From assembly GCF_019665785.1 (NCBI RefSeq), contig NZ_CP081149.1:2046001-2110000 (forward strand): DNA of 64,000 nt, in the 5' to 3' direction. A program made the translations under genes and the position numbers. Positions within the stretch are counted from its first letter, which is position 1. Each line of letters opens with the position of its first letter. The notes below the pieces were generated by a model that was not told where the DNA came from, ran no database searches, and worked only from the letters and a program-made list of their open reading frames with translations. This DNA comes from Deefgea piscis. Lineage in GTDB: Bacteria > Pseudomonadota > Gammaproteobacteria > Burkholderiales > Chitinibacteraceae. Below are positions 1 to 9,606 of the stretch, one piece after another.

Positions 1-66
1 ATTGCTAATTTAGCTTTTTCTTCGGCAGAGTTGCAGGAAATAGAGCGTATTTTAGCGTCGACGTAA
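1..66 (+). CDS. C-terminal end of an unidentified protein (partial), possibly an aldo/keto reductase
   Basis: Reading frame 1 is open from the window edge to a TAA at 64-66 and encodes about 21 residues, ending NLAFSSAELQEIERILAST. A tail of the type 'NL.FS..EL..I..IL' is common at the C-terminus of aldo/keto reductases, but this is too short for a safe assignment. A terminator follows directly, which fits the end of a transcription unit. Family name is inference only. Confidence 0.4.
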   Translation: MANLAFSSAELQEIERILAST

Positions 67-89
67 GGCGTGGCGAGTCCGTATAATTA

Positions 90-119
90 AAAAACCAGCG
101 TGTTTATCGCTGGTTTTTT
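90..119 (+). terminator. Rho-independent terminator upstream of cmk
   Basis: The arms AAAACCAGCG and CGCTGGTTTT enclose a 7-base loop and run into a T stretch. It closes the truncated gene at the left edge and separates it from cmk. Confidence 0.85.
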
Positions 120-134
120 AATTTAAGGAACAAT

Positions 135-806
135 ATGAATCATTTTCCAGTGATTGCAATTGATGGCCCATCCGCATCAGGCAAGGGTACGGTCGCGCAA
201 AAGGTCGCCAATCAACTTGGTTTTGCTTATCTTGATTCGGGAGCGTTATATCGCCTAACGGCATTGGCGGCGCAACGCGCTGGATTGTTGTGGACTGATG
301 AGGCGGCAGTGGCTGAGTTGGCCGCGAAACTGGATGTGGTCTTTGTTGGTGAGTCTATTTTATTGTCGGGAGACGACGTTTCAGTCGAGATTCGTTCGGA
401 ATTAATTGGCTCTGGCGCTTCTCAAGTTGCTGCCTTGCCTGCAGTCCGCGTGGCCTTATTGCAAAGACAGCGTGCGTTTTCTAGCGAACAGGGACTAGTT
501 GCTGATGGTCGAGATATGGCGTCGGTCGTTTTTCCTCATGCGCAATTAAAAATATTTTTATCAGCAACACCTGAAGTTCGTGCAGAGCGCCGATTTAAGC
601 AATTGCTTACTCGCAACGAACCGGCCGATTTAGCGGTGATCACTGCCGATTTGCAAGCCAGAGATGAGCGCGATCGTTTACGAAGTGTTGCGCCGCTAGT
701 TCAAGCGGCGGATGCTTACTTACTAGAAACGTCGAATTTATCGATTGATGCAGCAGTAAATCAAGTCTTGCTTTGGTGGCGTGATAAATCGACTAAAACG
801 CTCTAA
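135..806 (+). CDS. cmk: Cytidylate kinase
   Basis: Phosphorylates CMP and dCMP to the diphosphates with ATP, in the cytoplasm, for nucleic acid precursor supply. The 223-residue product has the usual family length. It opens with the P-loop GPSASGKGT (about residues 11-19), followed by the LDSGALYR nucleoside-binding stretch and the DGRDM segment near residue 123 that is typical of the family. An AAGGA ribosome site lies 5 bases before the ATG. rpsA follows at 959 after its own promoter; cmk-rpsA adjacency is very common in Proteobacteria. Nothing odd is seen. Confidence 0.97.
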   Translation: MNHFPVIAIDGPSASGKGTVAQKVANQLGFAYLDSGALYRLTALAAQRAGLLWTDEAAVAELAAKLDVVFVGESILLSGDDVSVEIRSELIGSGASQVAALPAVRVALLQRQRAFSSEQGLVADGRDMASVVFPHAQLKIFLSATPEVRAERRFKQLLTRNEPADLAVITADLQARDERDRLRSVAPLVQAADAYLLETSNLSIDAAVNQVLLWWRDKSTKTL

Positions 807-810
807 GCAC

Positions 811-839
811 TTGATAGAGCAAGAAGATTTCCGTATAAT
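811..839 (+). promoter_or_regulatory. Near-consensus sigma-70 promoter of rpsA
   Basis: TTGATA (811-816) and TATAAT (834-839) are separated by exactly 17 bases. The promoter lies just after the cmk stop and would give an rpsA leader of about 110 nucleotides. Such strength fits a ribosomal protein gene. Confidence 0.8.
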
Positions 840-958
840 CGCCAGATTCGTTTTTGGCATGTGCTGATTTTGAATGCTCGCCCCATATTCGTGGGTCGGG
901 ATTGATTAACTAACCTGCTGGTGTATTCCACACTAGCTAATGGAATTTTCCACTAAAT

Positions 959-2650
959 ATGACTATTGATACTATGGAAAGCTTTGCCGCCCTATTTGAG
1001 GAAAGCTTAACCCGTCAAGAAATGCGTTCGGGTGAAGTGATTACTGCTGAAGTGGTCGGTATCGACAACAACTTCGTAACTGTGAATGCAGGTTTGAAGT
1101 CTGAATCGCTGATCCCGTTGGAAGAGTTCAAAAACGACAACGGCGAAATCGACGTTAAGATCGGTGATTTTGTTCCTGTTGCGATCGACAGCCTTGAAAA
1201 TGGTTACGGCGAAACTAAGCTTTCTCGCGAAAAGGCCAAGCGCCTCGCGTCTTGGATCGAGTTGGAAGACTGCCTCGAACGCGGCGAGATCATGTCTGGC
1301 GTTATTTCTGGCAAAGTAAAAGGCGGTTTGACTGTTATGGTCAACGGCTTGCGCGCTTTCTTGCCAGGTTCATTGGTTGACATTCGTCCGGTTAAAGATA
1401 CTACGCCGTACGAAGGTAAAATGGTTGAGTTTAAAGTTATTAAACTTGATCGTAAACGCAACAACGTCGTTGTTTCACGTCGTGCAGTCCTCGAAGACTC
1501 ATTGGGTGAAGAACGTCAGAAATTGCTAGAAACCTTGAAAGAAGGTTCGATTGTTAAGGGTATCGTTAAAAATATCACTGACTACGGCGCGTTCGTTGAT
1601 CTGGGCGGTATTGATGGCTTGCTCCATATTACTGACTTGGCATGGCGTCGTGTTAAGCACCCATCTGAAGTATTGGCAGTGGGTGATGAACTTGAAGCTA
1701 AGGTTCTCAAGTTCGATCAAGACAAAAACCGTGTATCTCTTGGCTTGAAACAATTGGGCGAAGATCCATGGGTGGGTCTGTCACGTCGTTACCCATCGGG
1801 CACTCGCATGTTCGGTAAAGTAACTAACTTGACTGACTACGGTTCATTCGTTGAAATCGAACAAGGCATTGAAGGCCTGGTTCACGTTTCTGAAATGGAT
1901 TGGACTAACAAGAACGTTCACCCATCTAAAGTTGTTTCTTTAGGTGATGAAGTTGAAGTGATGATCTTGGATATTGACGAAGACAAACGTCGCATCAGCC
2001 TCGGCATGAAACAATGCATGGCTAATCCATGGGATGATTTCGCAGAAAACTTCAAGAAAGGCGACAAACTGAAAGGCGCGATCAAATCGATCACTGACTT
2101 CGGTGTGTTTGTTGGCTTGGCTGGCGGTATCGACGGTCTGGTTCACTTGTCTGACTTGTCTTGGCACGTTGCTGGTGAAGAAGCCGTTCGCAACTTCAAG
2201 AAAGGCGACGAAGTTGAAGCAATGGTTCTTTCTATTGATGTTGAAAAAGAGCGCATCAGCCTCGGCATCAAACAAATGGAAGGTGATCCATTTAACAACT
2301 ACGTTTCTACGTCTGACAAAGGCGCGATCGTTAAGGGAACTGTTAAATCACTCGACGCTAAAGGCGCAACAATTGCCTTGTCGGATGATGTAGAAGGCTA
2401 CTTGCGTTCGACTGAAGTTTCGCGTGACCGTGTTGAAGATATCCGCACTGTTCTGAAAGAAGGCGACGAAGTTGAAGCTGTCATCATCAATGTTGACCGC
2501 AAAAACCGTTCGATCAACTTGTCGATCAAAGCGAAAGATCAAGCTGAACAAAGCGAAGCAATGAGCAAATTGTCTTCTAGTGATGACAATGCAGGCACGA
2601 CTAACCTCGGTGCATTGTTAAAAGCTAAATTGTCAGGCTCTGCTGAGTAA
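959..2650 (+). CDS. rpsA: 30S ribosomal protein S1
   Basis: S1 binds mRNA on the small ribosomal subunit and helps start translation of messages with weak or structured leaders. The 563-residue protein is close to the E. coli length (557) and contains six S1 repeats, roughly at residues 27-93, 111-177, 198-266, 283-353, 370-440 and 457-526. Repeats 3-6 carry the [14 protein letters not shown] signature. The sequence is strongly Neisseria-like. No good Shine-Dalgarno stands before the ATG at 959; a second in-frame ATG at 974 gives [12 protein letters not shown], which aligns better with E. coli S1, so the true start may be 974. The weak ribosome site fits the known autoregulation of rpsA through its leader (family knowledge). 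Confidence 0.97.
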   Translation: MTIDTMESFAALFEESLTRQEMRSGEVITAEVVGIDNNFVTVNAGLKSESLIPLEEFKNDNGEIDVKIGDFVPVAIDSLENGYGETKLSREKAKRLASWIELEDCLERGEIMSGVISGKVKGGLTVMVNGLRAFLPGSLVDIRPVKDTTPYEGKMVEFKVIKLDRKRNNVVVSRRAVLEDSLGEERQKLLETLKEGSIVKGIVKNITDYGAFVDLGGIDGLLHITDLAWRRVKHPSEVLAVGDELEAKVLKFDQDKNRVSLGLKQLGEDPWVGLSRRYPSGTRMFGKVTNLTDYGSFVEIEQGIEGLVHVSEMDWTNKNVHPSKVVSLGDEVEVMILDIDEDKRRISLGMKQCMANPWDDFAENFKKGDKLKGAIKSITDFGVFVGLAGGIDGLVHLSDLSWHVAGEEAVRNFKKGDEVEAMVLSIDVEKERISLGIKQMEGDPFNNYVSTSDKGAIVKGTVKSLDAKGATIALSDDVEGYLRSTEVSRDRVEDIRTVLKEGDEVEAVIINVDRKNRSINLSIKAKDQAEQSEAMSKLSSSDDNAGTTNLGALLKAKLSGSAE

Positions 2651-2664
2651 GGGTATTAGCTAGA

Positions 2665-2949
2665 ATGACCAAATCAGAACTCATTGCGAAACTTGCTGCT
2701 CGTTATCCGCAGTTGGTAGCAAAAGACGCAGAGTTAGCCGTAAAAACGATACTTGATGCGATGGCACGCAGCCTTTCGCAAGGCCAACGTATCGAAATTC
2801 GTGGATTTGGCAGCTTTGACCTGAACTACCGCCCGCCAAGGACTGGACGAAATCCAAAGTCGGGCACGAAAGTATCCGTACCGGAGAAATTTGTTCCGCA
2901 CTTTAAAGCGGGCAAAGAATTACGAGAACGTGTTGATATTGATGCGTAA
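2665..2949 (+). CDS. ihfB: Integration host factor beta subunit
   Basis: With IhfA it forms the sequence-specific DNA-bending heterodimer of the nucleoid, acting in transcription, replication and recombination. The 94 residues show the HU/IHF fold: the helical N-terminus [11 protein letters not shown], then IEIRGFGSF and the DNA-arm signature [13 protein letters not shown] with the intercalating proline. It lies 14 bases after rpsA, the classical rpsA-ihfB arrangement, and is probably cotranscribed. A strong terminator follows. Confidence 0.96.
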   Translation: MTKSELIAKLAARYPQLVAKDAELAVKTILDAMARSLSQGQRIEIRGFGSFDLNYRPPRTGRNPKSGTKVSVPEKFVPHFKAGKELRERVDIDA

Positions 2950-2970
2950 TTCTTAATTCATTGTGGCATA

Positions 2971-3003
2971 AAAAAGGCGACACTTTCGAGTGTCGCCTTT
3001 TTG
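2971..3003 (+). terminator. Terminator after ihfB
   Basis: AAAAAGGCGACACT and AGTGTCGCCTTTTT pair around a TTCG-containing loop and end in T residues. It ends the rpsA-ihfB unit. Confidence 0.92.
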
Positions 3004-3072
3004 TTGGGTACTTAAACCAAAAAAATAATGTGTAATTAAGCTACAATATCAAAAACAGGAGGTTTTAATATA

Positions 3073-3378
3073 ATGCGATATTTATTTTGGGCAGTTAAAT
3101 TTATAGCCTTTGTTATGCTATTTGGCTTTGCAATGCACAATGCAAATCCAGTGACATTGAATTTTTTCTTTAATTATACTTGGCACGCACCACTGGCATT
3201 GATTCTATTAGTATTTTTTGTTTCTGGCGCAGTGATTGGCCTTTTAGCAAGCCTAGGTCAGGTTATTCGCTTGCGACGAGAACTCGTTGCTTTACGTAAA
3301 GAAAAGCGTCAACCCATAAATAGTATTGCTACCGCTCCTCCTACCGTCGCATTCGAACCGCCGCGTGATGCCCTTTAA
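3073..3378 (+). CDS. LapA-domain inner membrane protein
   Basis: A 101-residue protein of the LapA (DUF1049) family. It has two hydrophobic segments (about residues 4-20 and 39-63) and a basic cytoplasmic tail beginning LRRELVALRKEKR. In E. coli LapA is encoded next to LapB and accompanies it in control of lipopolysaccharide assembly; the same pairing here supports the call. A strong AGGAGG site lies just before the ATG. The molecular role of LapA is poorly known. Confidence 0.85.
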   Translation: MRYLFWAVKFIAFVMLFGFAMHNANPVTLNFFFNYTWHAPLALILLVFFVSGAVIGLLASLGQVIRLRRELVALRKEKRQPINSIATAPPTVAFEPPRDAL

Positions 3379-3396
3379 TTTTTAAAGCGTTTATAC

Positions 3397-4569
3397 ATGA
3401 TTGAAATCCAATTTTGGTGGCTAGCCATCCTACCTATTTTCTTTGGTGCTGGTTGGCTAGCCGCTCGCGTCGACATTAAACACGTTATTGCCGAAAGCCA
3501 TTCTTTGCCAATAGCTTACTTCAAAGCGGTTAATCATTTATTAGCCGGCGAGATGAATAAAGCAATTGATATCTATATAGAAATTGCAAAGAATCATTCC
3601 GAAACCATTGAACTCCAAGTGACACTCGGACATTTATTTCGTCGCAGAGGGGAGCTTGAACGTGCAATTCGTATGCATCAAAAAATCCTATCTCGTCGCG
3701 ACTTAAGTGAGTCACAAAGACAGCAAACACAATTAGATTTGGCCATTGATTTTATTAAATCGGGTTTATTCGATCGCGCTGAGAAAATTTTGCATGATTT
3801 ATCCAATACCGACTCTGCGCGGTTAGCGCGCGTAGAGTTATTGGCGATTTATCAGCAAGAGCATGAGTGGCAAAAAGCCATTGCAACCGCCGAACTACTG
3901 CGTGATGAAAGCAATAGCTTTCAGCATGAGATTGCCCAATTTTATTGTGAGCTGGCATCAGAAAGCCTGATTCGAAATCAGAATGAAAAAGCCATTAACG
4001 AACTTAATCTTGCTTTAAAAGAGCATCGGCATAGTGCGCGCGCACGCCTGATGCTGGGTGAAATTGCGCTTTCAGAAGCGCGGCCAGATGAAGCAATTGA
4101 ACATTGGCTTAAAATGCCAGCACAAGATATTCATTATTTAGCGCTCGCAGCAAGGCATCTTATTGCTGCCTACCATAGCAAAAATCAACTTGCAGATGGG
4201 ATTGCGCTTTTAATTCGTTATGTTCAGCAATATCCAGAATTAGATGTTGTTGATCTGATCTATGAACAATTACTAGCGACAGCAGGCATTGATGCTGCTT
4301 ATGACTTTGTTCGCGAACGGTTGCGTGAACATCCAAGCATGCCTGGGCTAAAAAAACTATTAGATGCTCATTTATTGGTCGCACCAGCGGATCAAAAGTC
4401 TGAGCTAGAAGTCATTGGTAAACTACTGCACGACAATACCCGCAGTTACAGTATGTATTACTGTAGTGAATGCGGCTTTAAAACCCGGCAATTTTTCTGG
4501 CATTGTCCAGGCTGCAATCAGTGGGAAACATACGCCCCAGTTCGCGGAAAAAGCCGTTCAGTCGTGTAG
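3397..4569 (+). CDS. lapB: Lipopolysaccharide assembly protein B (TPR and rubredoxin-like metal site)
   Basis: LapB (YciM) is an inner-membrane-anchored cytoplasmic protein that, in E. coli, directs FtsH to degrade LpxC and so limits LPS synthesis. The 390 residues start with one membrane anchor (IQFWWLAILPIFFGAGWLAA), continue as TPR helices, and end in a four-cysteine metal knuckle, CSEC near residue 355 and CPGC about 16 residues later, as in E. coli LapB. It lies 18 bases after the LapA-like gene and before pyrF, the same order as E. coli lapA-lapB-pyrF. Confidence 0.94.
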   Translation: MIEIQFWWLAILPIFFGAGWLAARVDIKHVIAESHSLPIAYFKAVNHLLAGEMNKAIDIYIEIAKNHSETIELQVTLGHLFRRRGELERAIRMHQKILSRRDLSESQRQQTQLDLAIDFIKSGLFDRAEKILHDLSNTDSARLARVELLAIYQQEHEWQKAIATAELLRDESNSFQHEIAQFYCELASESLIRNQNEKAINELNLALKEHRHSARARLMLGEIALSEARPDEAIEHWLKMPAQDIHYLALAARHLIAAYHSKNQLADGIALLIRYVQQYPELDVVDLIYEQLLATAGIDAAYDFVRERLREHPSMPGLKKLLDAHLLVAPADQKSELEVIGKLLHDNTRSYSMYYCSECGFKTRQFFWHCPGCNQWETYAPVRGKSRSVV

Positions 4570-4620
4570 TTTATTTATTGCATTGGTACTTATTAGATAT
4601 AAAGCTTGATAGGAATAATT

Positions 4621-5313
4621 ATGAATTTTGATCCACGTGTTATTGTCGCTCTCGATTTTTCAAGTGCTGCTGCTGCCTTAGCTTTTGCTGATCGCGTCAA
4701 TCCAAGCTTATGCCGATTAAAAGTAGGTAAAGAATTATTTACCGCAACTGGGCCCGCTTTGGTTGAACAGTTGGTTGCTCGTGGGTTTGATGTATTTTTA
4801 GATTTGAAATTTCACGACATTCCACACACTGTTGCTCAGGCCTGTAAAGTAGCGGCCAGTTTGGGGGTGTGGATGGTCAATGTGCATGCATCTGGTGGTC
4901 GTAAAATGCTAGAAACGACTCGAGATACACTAGAGGCTTTGCCACAAAGACCACTTCTCATTGCTGTCACAGTGTTGACTAGTATGGGTACAGAAGAATT
5001 GGCAGAAATGGGTTTGCCTGCGCCAGCCGTACAAGTTGAACGTCTGGCTAAGTTAGCACAATCATGCGGCTTAGATGGCGTGGTTTGTTCTGCACAAGAA
5101 GCTAATCAACTCAAGCAAATTTGTGGTGCAGACTTTAAGCTTATTACGCCCGGCATTCGCCCTGTAGGCAGTGATAGCAATGACCAAACACGGATCATGA
5201 CGCCAAAATCTGCAATGCAAGCAGGTTCAGATTATTTAGTGATTGGACGCCCAATTACCCAGAGTATTGATCCAATTTTAACTTTGCAGCAAATTAACGC
5301 AGAGTTGGTTTAA
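4621..5313 (+). CDS. pyrF: Orotidine 5'-phosphate decarboxylase
   Basis: Converts OMP to UMP, the last step of de novo pyrimidine synthesis. I take the ATG at 4621, placed 6 bases after AGGA, instead of the upstream in-frame TTG at 4606; this gives 230 residues. The catalytic segment [11 protein letters not shown] (about residues 60-70) with the Asp-Lys-Asp charge network is present, as are the phosphate-binding TPGIRP motif and a C-terminal IGRPIT. hldA begins 3 bases after the stop, so the two are probably cotranscribed. Confidence 0.96.
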   Translation: MNFDPRVIVALDFSSAAAALAFADRVNPSLCRLKVGKELFTATGPALVEQLVARGFDVFLDLKFHDIPHTVAQACKVAASLGVWMVNVHASGGRKMLETTRDTLEALPQRPLLIAVTVLTSMGTEELAEMGLPAPAVQVERLAKLAQSCGLDGVVCSAQEANQLKQICGADFKLITPGIRPVGSDSNDQTRIMTPKSAMQAGSDYLVIGRPITQSIDPILTLQQINAELV

Positions 5314-5316
5314 GTT

Positions 5317-6246
5317 ATGCAAACGTTGATTGAACGAATTAAAAATGCCAAGGTGCTTGTGGTTGGCGATGTGATGCTAGATCGCTACTGGTTTGGTGAT
5401 GTCGAGCGAATTTCACCAGAAGCACCAGTACCTGTTGCTCGGATCACCAAAACGGATGAGCGAGCGGGTGGTGCGGCGAATGTTGCACGTAATGTGGTCG
5501 CCTTAGGCGGGAAAGCAAAATTACTATCCGTCGTTGGGGATGATGAAGCGGGCACCAGCCTTGAGCGCTTACTTATTGCACAAGGGGTTGAAACTGTATT
5601 GCATCGGGACGCTGAAATCTCGACCACGGTTAAATTGCGTGTATTGGCCAGACAACAGCAATTACTTCGTATCGACTTTGAAAATAGCCCGAGCCATGAA
5701 ATTTTGGCCGCCAAACTAGATGATTTTAAAGCCTCTTTACTTGATTGCGATGTGGTCATTTTATCGGATTACGGTAAAGGCAGTTTAGTTCATGTGCAGC
5801 AAATGATTTTGGCCGCACGCGCGATGAATAAGCCGGTTTTAGTGGACCCTAAAGGGGATGAGTACGAAGCGTATCGTGGCGCAACATTACTTACACCTAA
5901 TCGTAGTGAATTCAAACAAGTCGCTGGAAAGTGGAGTAATGAAGCCGACTTGATCGAAAAAGCCAATCAATTGCGAACCCAATTTAACTTAGATGCCTTG
6001 CTCGTTACGCGCAGCGAAGAGGGAATGACGTTATTTCGAGAAGGGCAAGTGGTACATAAGCCAACCCAAGCACGAGAAGTTTTTGATGTTTCGGGCGCTG
6101 GCGACACTGTGATTGCCACGATGGGACTGATGCTGGCCGCGGGATTGGACTTACCAGAAGCAATGGATTGGTCAAATCGCGCAGCAGGGATTGTTGTTGC
6201 TAAATTAGGAACAGCGGTCGCAACAAACGCAGAACTATTTGCGTAG
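5317..6246 (+). CDS. hldA: D-glycero-beta-D-manno-heptose-7-phosphate kinase
   Basis: Phosphorylates heptose 7-phosphate at C1 to make the precursor of ADP-heptose for the LPS inner core. The 309 residues match the ribokinase/PfkB fold: an early GDVMLDRYWFGDVERISPEA segment, the GGAANVARN substrate motif near residues 50-58, and the C-terminal catalytic DVSGAGDTV with its Asp base. Only the kinase domain is present; the nucleotidyltransferase half fused in E. coli HldE is missing, so a separate hldC must lie outside the window, as is usual in Neisseriales. Confidence 0.93.
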   Translation: MQTLIERIKNAKVLVVGDVMLDRYWFGDVERISPEAPVPVARITKTDERAGGAANVARNVVALGGKAKLLSVVGDDEAGTSLERLLIAQGVETVLHRDAEISTTVKLRVLARQQQLLRIDFENSPSHEILAAKLDDFKASLLDCDVVILSDYGKGSLVHVQQMILAARAMNKPVLVDPKGDEYEAYRGATLLTPNRSEFKQVAGKWSNEADLIEKANQLRTQFNLDALLVTRSEEGMTLFREGQVVHKPTQAREVFDVSGAGDTVIATMGLMLAAGLDLPEAMDWSNRAAGIVVAKLGTAVATNAELFA

Positions 6247-6256
6247 TTCTATGTGG

Positions 6257-6303
6257 GGTATTGCTTGCTAAGCCGTAATTTAAAAGCATTTGCAAGCAAT
6301 ACC
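6257..6303. terminator. Inverted repeat between convergent hldA and diguanylate cyclase genes
   Basis: GGTATTGCTTGC and GCAAGCAATACC are perfect 12-base arms with a 23-base loop. They fill the gap between two converging genes, so a shared transcription end is likely. There is no long T tract, so this may be a mRNA 3' end structure and not a classical intrinsic terminator. Confidence 0.5.
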
Positions 6304-6306
6304 TTC

Positions 6307-8076
6307 TTAGTCCATGATCTCCACTCGATTTTTTCCTGATTTTTTTGCGATATACATTGCTTGATCGGCGCGTTCGATAACCGCATCACGACTATCTTCT
6401 GCATGGAAAAGCGCCACGCCTGCACTAAAAGTAATCAATACCTTTTCATTATTGTGCGTAAAAAAGCGTCGTGTTAGCTCACGCTGCACTCTTTGCATCA
6501 CTTGCACCCCAGCCTCTAAATCCGTATCAGGCATCAGCACAATAAATTCTTCACCACCATAACGAGCGACGCTATCGGTCGGACGCACTAAATCTTTTAC
6601 GACTTGTACTAAATGCACCAGTGCTTTATCACCAACGGCATGACCTTGTAAATCATTGAGCTTTTTGAAATTGTCGATATCTAACAGTGCGATCGCCAGA
6701 GATGATGAATTGCGTACCGCTCTTGCCGCCTCAACTTCAAAAGCTTCTTCTAAGCCACGACGATTTAAAGCGCCAGTGAGCTGATCAGACCTTACTTTAT
6801 CGCTCAGCGAGCTGAGTTCTTGCTCCAATTCAATCACGCGACTGTGGGCTTCGTCGGCTTGTTTTCGAGCATTAAATAAATCATCTCTAGAGCGCTGCAC
6901 ATCCAATTGCATGCTTCGTGTGTCCAGCAGCAAATCTTCCATGACATGGCGGATACTAGTTAAATCATTCGCCGAGTCGATTTTTTCCGCATATTGATTG
7001 ATTTTGTCGTGATATTTATCCGTGCTTTCTGACATCACGCCGAGTCGATCAATAAATGAAGTCAACATGGTTTTGAGTACGGTTTGTGCTTCGACTAAAC
7101 TGTGCTTCACCTGACTTTGTTTAAACAAAACTTCTTTAAGCCCCATCTCCGCATCATAAATTACTCGCATATCGAGTGGCTGAGCCATGATGTGCTGCAC
7201 AACTGCAATTTGCCCTCGCACCCAATCATCATCAATGACAATTGAGGCAATATTGTCAGTTAGCAGTCTAAGTAAACCCATTAGACCGTCGCATAAACGC
7301 TGCTCATTATCGTTTTCTAACTCCAACTTGAGCCAAAATTTTCTTAAACGAGGCAGCCACTTCTCCATGGATGCTGAGTTATCTACACTTTTTGCTTCTT
7401 GAGCAATGGCATTGGTTTCAGCTTGTAAATCGGGGTTATGTAATAAACGTGCTGATAGCCCGAACTCTAAGGCCTGCGTAAATGCATCACGCCACTCTTG
7501 CCAACGGATATCTACATTATCAGTGCTGCTGTTTGCGGTATTTTCTGCATTGGCAGTTGGCTCGATCACTGAGCCCAAACCAGCAACGCCAGTTTCCGCC
7601 CAAGAATTCACTAAGCCACTGAGTTTTTCATTGAGAACATTGCTGTCTTGCTTAAAATTGAGCAACACTTTTTCAAGCGCATCTTTTTTTCGACTTGGCG
7701 GATAGCTTGGATTGCGTAAATCCCACTGCAGGATCAATTCACGAATCAAATCAGACCAAGTTTTGGTCAGTTCGGTTTGGCCACTTTGGCTATTAATAAT
7801 GCGAAATATTTGTTCTGGCAGCTCACCCCATTTTTCGGTGCTAATCGAAGTACGAATTTGGCTGATCTGCCGACTTAATGCAGGAGATTGAATCGGTAAG
7901 GCCTCAAACGCAGCCACCAATTCTTTAAACCCTGGGTGTAGGCGGGCATCGTCTGGAGTTTGTGCTATTTCATGATAAATCGCTTCATAATGATCTGGCG
8001 AAGGCAAAATACGCCGGACAGCCAGTTGTTTCAGCGTTTCACGCGCGATTTCTGTGGGATTGGTGAGCTTGGTCAT
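6307..8076 (-). CDS. Diguanylate cyclase (GGDEF)
   Basis: Makes cyclic di-GMP from two GTP. The 589 residues carry a long non-membrane helical N-terminal region, a coiled-coil stretch around residues 330-420, and a C-terminal GGDEF domain (about 425-585). The active-site signature is RYGGEEF, so the enzyme should be active, and an RPTD sequence exactly five residues before GGEEF is the inhibitory I-site for product feedback. No membrane segment or known sensor domain is recognised in the N-terminal half, so the input signal is unknown. It stands alone between hldA (convergent) and ispH (same strand). Confidence 0.92.
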   Translation of the reverse strand: MTKLTNPTEIARETLKQLAVRRILPSPDHYEAIYHEIAQTPDDARLHPGFKELVAAFEALPIQSPALSRQISQIRTSISTEKWGELPEQIFRIINSQSGQTELTKTWSDLIRELILQWDLRNPSYPPSRKKDALEKVLLNFKQDSNVLNEKLSGLVNSWAETGVAGLGSVIEPTANAENTANSSTDNVDIRWQEWRDAFTQALEFGLSARLLHNPDLQAETNAIAQEAKSVDNSASMEKWLPRLRKFWLKLELENDNEQRLCDGLMGLLRLLTDNIASIVIDDDWVRGQIAVVQHIMAQPLDMRVIYDAEMGLKEVLFKQSQVKHSLVEAQTVLKTMLTSFIDRLGVMSESTDKYHDKINQYAEKIDSANDLTSIRHVMEDLLLDTRSMQLDVQRSRDDLFNARKQADEAHSRVIELEQELSSLSDKVRSDQLTGALNRRGLEEAFEVEAARAVRNSSSLAIALLDIDNFKKLNDLQGHAVGDKALVHLVQVVKDLVRPTDSVARYGGEEFIVLMPDTDLEAGVQVMQRVQRELTRRFFTHNNEKVLITFSAGVALFHAEDSRDAVIERADQAMYIAKKSGKNRVEIMD

Positions 8077-8147
8077 TTGTCGATTCTAGCCACGAAAGGT
8101 AAGCGCATTATAGTTGAGCCAAAGTGATGCTCCGCAATTTAAATAAC

Positions 8148-8174
8148 AAAACGCCACGAAAATCGCGGCGTTTT
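8148..8174 (-). terminator. Terminator of the ribF-ileS-lspA-ispH unit
   Basis: Read on the minus strand, the arms AAAACGCC and GGCGTTTT extend by three more pairs beyond one mismatch, around a short loop, and are followed by T-rich sequence. It lies 24 bases after the ispH stop. Confidence 0.75.
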
Positions 8175-8197
8175 GCATTTTAAGTACCAAAACCAGC

Positions 8198-9127
8198 CTA
8201 TGACAGCAAACCTTTTGGCAAAGAGAAAATAACATTTTCCTCAATACCGTCCATTGCAACGACTGAATCTGCACCAAAACTTTTAATTTTAGCGATGACT
8301 TGTTGCACTAAAACGTCTGGAGCAGAAGCGCCAGCGGTAATGCCGACTTTCATTTTTTGCTCAAACCAGGCTGCATTGAGTTCAGTTTCATTATCAACCA
8401 TGTAGGCATCAATCCCCAAGCTAGCGCCTACTTCACGCAGGCGATTTGAGTTTGAGCTATTCGGCGAGCCAACCACAATTAAAATATCAACATCACGCGC
8501 CAGTTGTTTCACTGCATCTTGGCGGTTTTGTGTCGCGTAACAAATATCGTCTTTTTTAGGACCAACGATATCTGCAAAACGCGCTCGTAATGCTTCAATA
8601 ACTACTTGGGCATCATCAACTGACAATGTCGTTTGAGTGACATAAGCCAATTTGCTGGCATCGTTCACTTGCAAATGAGCTACATCGCTAGGTTCTTCGA
8701 CTAAATACATGCCCGATTGCGCTTGGCCCATTGTCCCTTCAACTTCGGGGTGGCCTTTATGGCCAATCATTACGATTTCAAAACCTTGTTCGCGCAAACG
8801 TTTCACTTCCAAATGGACTTTGGTCACTAAAGGGCAGGTTGCATCATAAATATTTAAACCGCGCTCAGCCGCTTCAGCGCGCACCGCTTGCGAAACGCCG
8901 TGCGCAGAAAAAATCAGCGTATTGCCACTCGGCACATCGCATAAATCTTCAATAAAAATCGCGCCTTTGGCTTTTAGATCTTCAATCACAAATTTATTGT
9001 GCACCACCTCATGGCGCACATAAATCGGTGCGCCATATTTCTCTAAGGCTTTTTCAACAATGGCAATCGCGCGATCAACGCCAGCGCAAAATCCACGTGG
9101 CTGCGCCAAAATGATATTCATACTCAT
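8198..9127 (-). CDS. ispH: 4-hydroxy-3-methylbut-2-enyl diphosphate reductase
   Basis: Last enzyme of the MEP isoprenoid pathway, an iron-sulfur enzyme that makes IPP and DMAPP. The 309 residues contain the three cluster cysteines in the expected places: PRGFCAGV near residue 14, DATCPLV near 98, and [11 protein letters not shown] near 199. The protein starts [13 protein letters not shown]; an ATG two codons further in is equally possible. The ispH ATG overlaps the lspA stop by four bases (ATGA), so translation is probably coupled. Confidence 0.97.
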   Translation of the reverse strand: MSMNIILAQPRGFCAGVDRAIAIVEKALEKYGAPIYVRHEVVHNKFVIEDLKAKGAIFIEDLCDVPSGNTLIFSAHGVSQAVRAEAAERGLNIYDATCPLVTKVHLEVKRLREQGFEIVMIGHKGHPEVEGTMGQAQSGMYLVEEPSDVAHLQVNDASKLAYVTQTTLSVDDAQVVIEALRARFADIVGPKKDDICYATQNRQDAVKQLARDVDILIVVGSPNSSNSNRLREVGASLGIDAYMVDNETELNAAWFEQKMKVGITAGASAPDVLVQQVIAKIKSFGADSVVAMDGIEENVIFSLPKGLLS

Positions 9128-9606
9128 GTGGTTTTCTCGGGTTTTTTAAAACTATCAATCACCATTAGCACCGCACCGACACAGATGGCTGAATCGGCAA
9201 GATTAAACGCGGGGTAATACCATTGATTTTTCCAATGAAACAGCAAAAAATCAATCACATGACCAAACACCATACGGTCAATGGCATTGCCTAAGGCGCC
9301 GCCCAAAATCAATGACAAGGCCAACGCATATCGCGTTTCGGCGTGATGTTTTTTGATTAAAAAAACCAAAACCACCGAAACAATGAGTGCTAAGCCGGTA
9401 AAAAAGTAGCGCTGCCATCCCCCTGCGTCAGCTAAAAATGAGAAGGCTGCACCGGGGTTATACCTCAACGTTAAATCAAAAAAACCAGGAATAACGGTTA
9501 ATATCTCAGCATATTGAAACGCAGCCTCGGCAGCATGTTTGGTGATTTGATCTAAGAATAAAACCACCAAAGCCAGCAATATAAATTGCACAAAACGCTT
9601 AGGCAT
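9124..9606 (-). CDS. lspA: Lipoprotein signal peptidase (signal peptidase II)
   Basis: Inner-membrane aspartyl protease that removes signal peptides from diacylglyceryl-modified prolipoproteins. I choose the ATG at 9606 (MPKRFVQF), giving 160 residues as is usual; the frame remains open upstream but that part lies inside ileS. Four hydrophobic segments are visible, and the catalytic aspartates sit in GNAIDRM and FNLADSAI. The start overlaps the ileS stop by 8 bases. In this window it serves NlpD and BamC, both lipoproteins. Confidence 0.95.
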   Translation of the reverse strand: MPKRFVQFILLALVVLFLDQITKHAAEAAFQYAEILTVIPGFFDLTLRYNPGAAFSFLADAGGWQRYFFTGLALIVSVVLVFLIKKHHAETRYALALSLILGGALGNAIDRMVFGHVIDFLLFHWKNQWYYPAFNLADSAICVGAVLMVIDSFKKPEKTT

